A stretch of DNA of 64,000 nucleotides from Achatina immaculata (Eukaryota; Mollusca; Gastropoda; Stylommatophora; Achatinidae): assembly GCA_009760885.1 (NCBI GenBank), contig CM019719.1:32056084-32120083 (forward strand), in the 5' to 3' direction. Position 1 is the stretch's first letter; every line of letters begins with the position of its first letter. The position numbers and the translations under genes are program-made. Shown piece after piece: positions 23,001 to 29,400 of the stretch. The notes below the pieces were generated by a model, which worked only from the letters and a program-made list of their open reading frames with translations, ran no database searches and was not told where the DNA came from.

Positions 23001-26000
23001 GTTACCCAGGCTATGCCTATTATGGGGGTACCAATGAAGAGGTGAGAATGATCTCGTTCAGCTGTGGTCTACCAAACCTGGCGCTAGCATGTCAGCTAGG
23101 GTCACTACTTGCCTGAATGGATAGCATCTTTGATCCTGGCTTCAAACAATATGAATATCTTGCTTTAACTTTACACACTGATAGCTAAGAATAGAAGAAA
23201 TGAAAGGAAATTCTAATATGGCAGAACTTTTCTTTTAAAACCAAGCCTGAGGCCCATACTCCCATCATTTAGTTCCCAGATACCCCCATTTAAGAATGGC
23301 CACTTGTTATGCTTTATTTGGGCCAGGGCACGCCTGTGGCTACATGGCACATCCTGAATGGGCAGATATTTTGGCCCATGGCAGTTTACTTGATAAGATG
23401 GCCGATTTCTACTATTAGAACCCTCCCGCCATTCACCACCTGGTGGAAATACCTGTCCTTCCAAGAGAATAAAAGTTTATAAAGTTTTCATTTAGCTATA
23501 CAGCTTGTAGTAAATACTCACTTCAACAAAAACTGTTAACAATGATCCAATCAGTACAAGGCCAGTGTTGAAAGAGAACCACACCAGTTGTGGCTTCCAC
23601 ATGCACCCCCCAGAATCACACTCATCCACCACTGAACAATCCGTTAAGGAATATATATGGGCATGCTGAAAACTTCAGTGTAAATTATGTTGTTCATGAC
23701 ATGATGATTTATATTTCAAAGCTATTTTTAACAGCACAAATGTAATACAAAAGGAGAGCTATAATTATAATTCTTCTTCTTCTGTACTCTATTTCATATG
23801 CTCAGTCATGCACAAGGAGACAGGTCACTCCCATGAATCTTACTGTTGGCAGGAGTTCCTCATATGTACCCCACAGTTTCCATCCATGCTCATTTTCTAG
23901 GGTCAGGTTTGGGTTCTTAGGTTCTGCAGAGACTGCTGGTCTGCAGGATGTGTTTTGAAGTCTGGAGACCAGTCTGGCATGTGCAGAATGAGATTTGACC
24001 ATTCTTCACTTTATGCAGATGGGCTTGTAAACTGCAAGAGCCCTGCTTGAAAACTGTGGTTTGGTGTGTTCTGTTTAGCTTAAAAATGGGCTCTCTTTGG
24101 TCGTTTGCTATCTGTTCTGTCTCCATCTGGTGTTGTACATTTCCTTGATGTTTCTTTCAGTGATAGCCTATGTCACAATTGTTCTTTTTGTTATGTATAC
24201 TTTAGCATAATTAAAATTCAAAATACACACTTCGCAGATCATAAATCAGAAGCATACAAGTGTGGCAGCTGTATCTTGTGTGCTTTTCAAATTTCTATCA
24301 TGTTGTTGTTTCAGTAACTTCCTGGAACTGTGAGCAACCAATGCAGTGAAGGTGTTGGAAACATAAACATCATATCAGACTGAAAATTGGTTACAATGGT
24401 TAACTTGAAGACCTCAGAGCAGACCAAAAAGCATGCTCAGCACATTCACCCAGCAAGCTATGCCCCTTTGGTTAGTATGAGCATCACTGGGAACACCACT
24501 GCAGAAATGGGACAGGGTCTTGGCTGGTCTGCCGGCCCTGATAACTGTTTTGTCTCACAAATGCAAGAGCTCAAGACTGGCCCTGTTAACTAAACCAGAG
24601 CTCAGGGTCTGCCCTGCTAATTATGCTACACTTCAAGACCAGCTCTCATTACTCCACTACAGCTCAAGACTGGCTCTCTTTACTGCATAAGATTGGTTCT
24701 CTTCACTGCATAAAAGCTCAAGATTGGCTTTCTTTTTTGCATTAGAGCTTAAGATTGGCTCTCTTTATCACATAAGATGGCTCTCTTTATCACACCAAAG
24801 CTCAAGATTTGCTCTCTTTATGCACCAGAGCTCAAGACTGGCTCTCTTTACTGCATAAGAGCTCAAGACTGGCTCTCTTTAATGCATCAGAGCTCAAGAC
24901 TGGCTCTCTTTACTGCATCAGAGCTCAAGATTTCCTCTTTTTATGCACCAGAATTCAACATCAGAGCTCAAGACTGGCTCTCTTTACTGCATCAGAGCTC
25001 AAGATTTCCTCTCTTTATGCACCAGAATTCAACATCAGAGCTCAAGACTGGCTCTTTTTATGCACCAGTGCTCAAGATTGGATTTCTTTACTGCATCAGA
25101 ACTCAAGATTTCCTCTCTTTATGCACCAGAGTTCAACATCAGAGCTCAAGACTGGCTCTCTTTACTGCATCAGAGCTCAAGACTGGCTCTCTTTACTGCA
25201 CCAGAGCTTAAGACTGGCTCTCTTTACTGCACCAGAGCTCAAGATTTGCCCTACTAGCTGTATCAGACCTCAGGGCTGGCAATGTTAACTGCACAGAGAT
25301 TAAGATCTGCAATGATAACTGCATCAAAACTTCAGACTAACTCCCTTAACTGCACCAGGACTTAAGATTGGCCCTGTTCACTTCATCAGAGCTCATGACC
25401 AGCTCTGTTCAATGTACTAGAGCTTAAGACAAGCTCTGTTAAACAGACAAGAGTTCATACAACACTTGAGATTTTCTAACACAGTGTTACATCATTACTG
25501 ACAGTCTGCATTGTCTTTTATAGTTTATAATGTTTTAATTTATCCTTTACCGATTACCACTGAAAATTCCAAACCAATATTTCGCATCGACAGACATCAT
25601 TTGCTGTAGTTCTATAAACTTTAACATGACACAAAAGGATACACCGTTTGATGGAAGAGAATTTGACATGTGACAATTTCTCCACACCAAAGTCAATCAA
25701 TCCTGCTACAAGACCAGTCAGAATGCCTATTATGAAGCAGATAATCCATCTCTGTGCACCCCGCCAGACCAGTTTCTTCAGATGAAGAAAGGAAAAAATG
25801 AATATGTTTAAAAATTCACTAACTTGGTGGTTCTTAAACTTTTCTTGGCTGAGGATTCCCTTTTTTCAACTTAAGAATAGCTGTAGACTACTCAGTAAAC
25901 ATGAAACAATAGAACCCAGGTGATACTAAGATTTCTTTGCTCAAGCCAATCCATTTGGGTCCATGGATCTTCCAAAAAATTCTTCCATGGACCCCAGGTT

Positions 26001-26426
26001 AAGAAACTATTGCAACTAACTAATCTACTCTTTTCTTCCTTGGAAACATTTCCTGCTATTAATACTCTTAAACTTTACTTTGTTAATTCATAAATCAATT
26101 AAAAACTTGATTTAAAAAAAACTTTCCGCTAAATTCTAAATTTAATATCCTTAACATTCCTTTTGCTAAAATTTCTGAATTGAATTACTGCAATAAATGT
26201 TATGTTGCTATAGCTATTGTTCTATTTCCTTGGAACTATATGCAGAATGTTTTCAGCACAGAGTGCCATAAAGGTGTTGAAGCCCAAGCATAATAATGAG
26301 ATAGAAGTGGGTTATGTCTGCTAGTTTAATGACCTGAAGAGGATCAAAAAACAAAAAAGAGCCTTCCTGGCAGGCTCACCACCACAGAGGCCATCACCCA
26401 TTAACCAGGGTTAGCCTGTTACTAGA

Positions 26427-26459
<33 letters not shown>

Positions 26460-29400
26460 GAGATTGGAGAAGGTCTTGGTCAACTCTAGTTCATGTGTCC
26501 TGATAACAGTACTGTTATGCTACAACAATTGCCTCTGCTCTTCAATAAATGTTATAAAATTTATTATATTTCTTTTAATAAAATTTATATAAATTTCATC
26601 TCATAAAAGTGTTAAAAGTTCAATGAGAACTGCACTGATAAAAACTAGAGATCATAACAAAATAATAATAATTACATACTTAGCAATTTTAAATAGGATG
26701 TATTAAAGCCACTGTTTACACCACTGTCATGGAAGTTTTCAATTTCTAAAATTAATTCATGACCAAGAGGTAGGCTATAACTATAAAAGTAAACAGTAAT
26801 CTTGTTCATGGTCAAACATTAAATCTCAGGTTAGATTTTTGCTGGGTCAAGTTTACACCTGTCATTTGCTACATTTTAAACACTTTTTTTTAATCACTGC
26901 AACTGAAATGGATCTGTAGCACAATCTTACATCTCACATCCTTCCTTTCCTGTGCCATTAAACATCACATTGGGCTCGCATGGCAGTTTGTCAAGTTTTC
27001 CTGTTTTCAGTGAGCTTTTCAACCTCATCAAGGGATTTTATGCCTTCTAATTTGGCCTCTCTTAACAATGTCATCTTTAGAGTTTCATGTGGTTGACTTT
27101 TTTTTATTTGGCCTGTTGTGCTCCAACTGATAGCTTGTTTTGGAATTCTCTGACTGTTTCTTCTCATCACATGACCGATATATGTCCATCTCCTTTTCTT
27201 GATCACCCATGAGACAAGTTGTTGTTCCCTCATCTTGAATTCGTTCCACTTTATACCGAGTATTTTCCTTAGGCATTTGTTTTCAAACGAGTCTGTAGCA
27301 CAATGCACAATTAATAATAAGAACCACCAGGGCAACAACTGTGACACTAGTTACTTTAATCCAGTATGAAAAATTTTCATGCTCACGCAAGAGTAAGTAC
27401 TCACACTTTTTACTTTCATTCATTCATTCATTCATTCATTCATTTGCATGTCCCTTGCGGAACTTTGCCTCCCAAACAGCACTCCTGTAGGCCTCTCGGT
27501 TGTGAGCAAGATGGCCTGCTGCTGCTGCATCCATTTGCAGATCGTCAACGATGTCTTGCAGCCATCTTCGTACTTTTTACTTATGAAACTGATATTCACA
27601 AAAACATCTCTTCATATTATTCATGCACCAACAGCCATGAATGAAGGTGTATTATGATGCAGTTCACCTTGCAGGCTGATATTCTTCATTTCAGGCACAC
27701 TTTTCCAATGTACAGATACTAGTCACTATTTTTACATTTGTGCTGAATGATGCATGAAATGAGGGGGGTCCTTCAGTCAGTGTTTACACAGGAAGGACAA
27801 TCACTTTCAGTTCAGCCACTGAAAATAATTTAATTTGGTCTCTGGCTTCTTCTCAGACATTTTCAGGCTTATACAAAGGTTATCTCCCCATGAACACATG
27901 CTCATAGTGTTAAAGTCTGCAGTACTGTAATGGTACTTCTAAAGCATTGTTCTCACACTTAGAACCATTATTTCATAAAAACGTACCATCCTTTTCGAAC
28001 TCTTTTCTCTTTCCTCTTTTTGATACAGAATATTGTCTGAGATCTCATAATCTAGGCTCTGAAATAGTTTTCAATGGGGAAATAAATTAATTTACAGGTT
28101 TCAGATATGATAGTTGACAAGAAAAGAAAATGTCTAAGGAAACAAAACTGTGTGGCATTAATCACAAAAATTTGTTACTACTTCATTCAGTCAAAAAAAT
28201 CTGACAGTATATAGCTTCCTTCAAGTGATCTGCTATTTAATTTAAAGAGAAAATAAAGAAAACATAATAGTTTAATTATTCTAATATGTGTATAAAACAC
28301 GTTTGACATTCCACTTGTCTTAGATCCATGACATGGTACTGAATTACCCATTCTCCTGATTTAAAAATTTTTGTTTTTGTTTTTTTTTTTAAGAATGGAG
28401 TTCCAAGGTCATTTTTTTTTAATTTGCTAGCTTTATACATGGCCATATTTTCATATATTTATGGCTGATTTCTATGTGAAATTCAAGTTTATTTTTAATA
28501 CAATACATAGTTATAAACCAAAAACTAACATATTTCTGAAAATCAGGAACAAGAAAAGCAAACTCTTACTGGATTGTCAGAAGTTTAAAGGCTCAAAGTG
28601 TCTGCTTGAGGAGGAAGGTACATCTTTGATTTGAAGAATTGTGTTGCTTTTTCGCTCTTTGCAACAGTTTCTTGACTACACTGACAGTCATTAGTACAGC
28701 AGGGTAAAATATAAAGATAAAATCCCCATTTCCATGCCATTATGGCATATTAGGGTTACGGTGTTAGGCCCGTATTTTCCATGATCTTTGGCACATGAAA
28801 GTGTGATGTTGTCAGTATCACGCCTGGCCACATTTACCTTCCCAGATTTCTCTGGTACCCATTTTTAGAGGCTGGGTGACCCCGGGGGCTTTTCTGGTGT
28901 GTACCAGAAAAAAAATCCCACTGCTGGGACTGAACCCAGTATCACCAGATTAGTAAACTAACCACTCAGCTAACCAGGCTGTCAACACACAATGTGTCCA
29001 CAAATATGCTACCATATTCTCCTTTTCTGTGGTAGTTTCCATAAAATAAAATGTCTAGGTGCCTATTTTTGCACCTAGATTGTTTACAGTATGAAATTTC
29101 CAATCTACAATCTACTCCCTTCAATTTGGAATGTCAACCCATAAGTATCTGAGCTAATCCTGCACTCTGTTTCATAAGCTCATTAAAATGAACCATTTAC
29201 TTGCAACTTTGTTCAAGTAAACTAAATAGCAAGACAACCTCATATGAAGCTTTTATAAAGTGGCCTTGCTCGATTGTGACATGAGGCTGATTCTGCTCCA
29301 AGTCTGACTCAGGAGCGTGGGCAGTGTTCCTGAATGATGGGGTGGATGTTGATGCTCTCTGATCTATATCACCTGGTGTTGCGTTCACCTATGGAATGAG

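Noticed and set aside
24777..25288. Frames of 104-159 codons with repeated [13 protein letters not shown] peptides
   Set aside because: Translation of the 31-bp minisatellite in three frames; no start, splice or family support.
27291..27390. Transmembrane-like frame next to a family C LINE as a CLCN7 exon
   Set aside because: The hydrophobic stretch does not match any CLC-7 segment and exon 3 joins exon 4 in phase without it.
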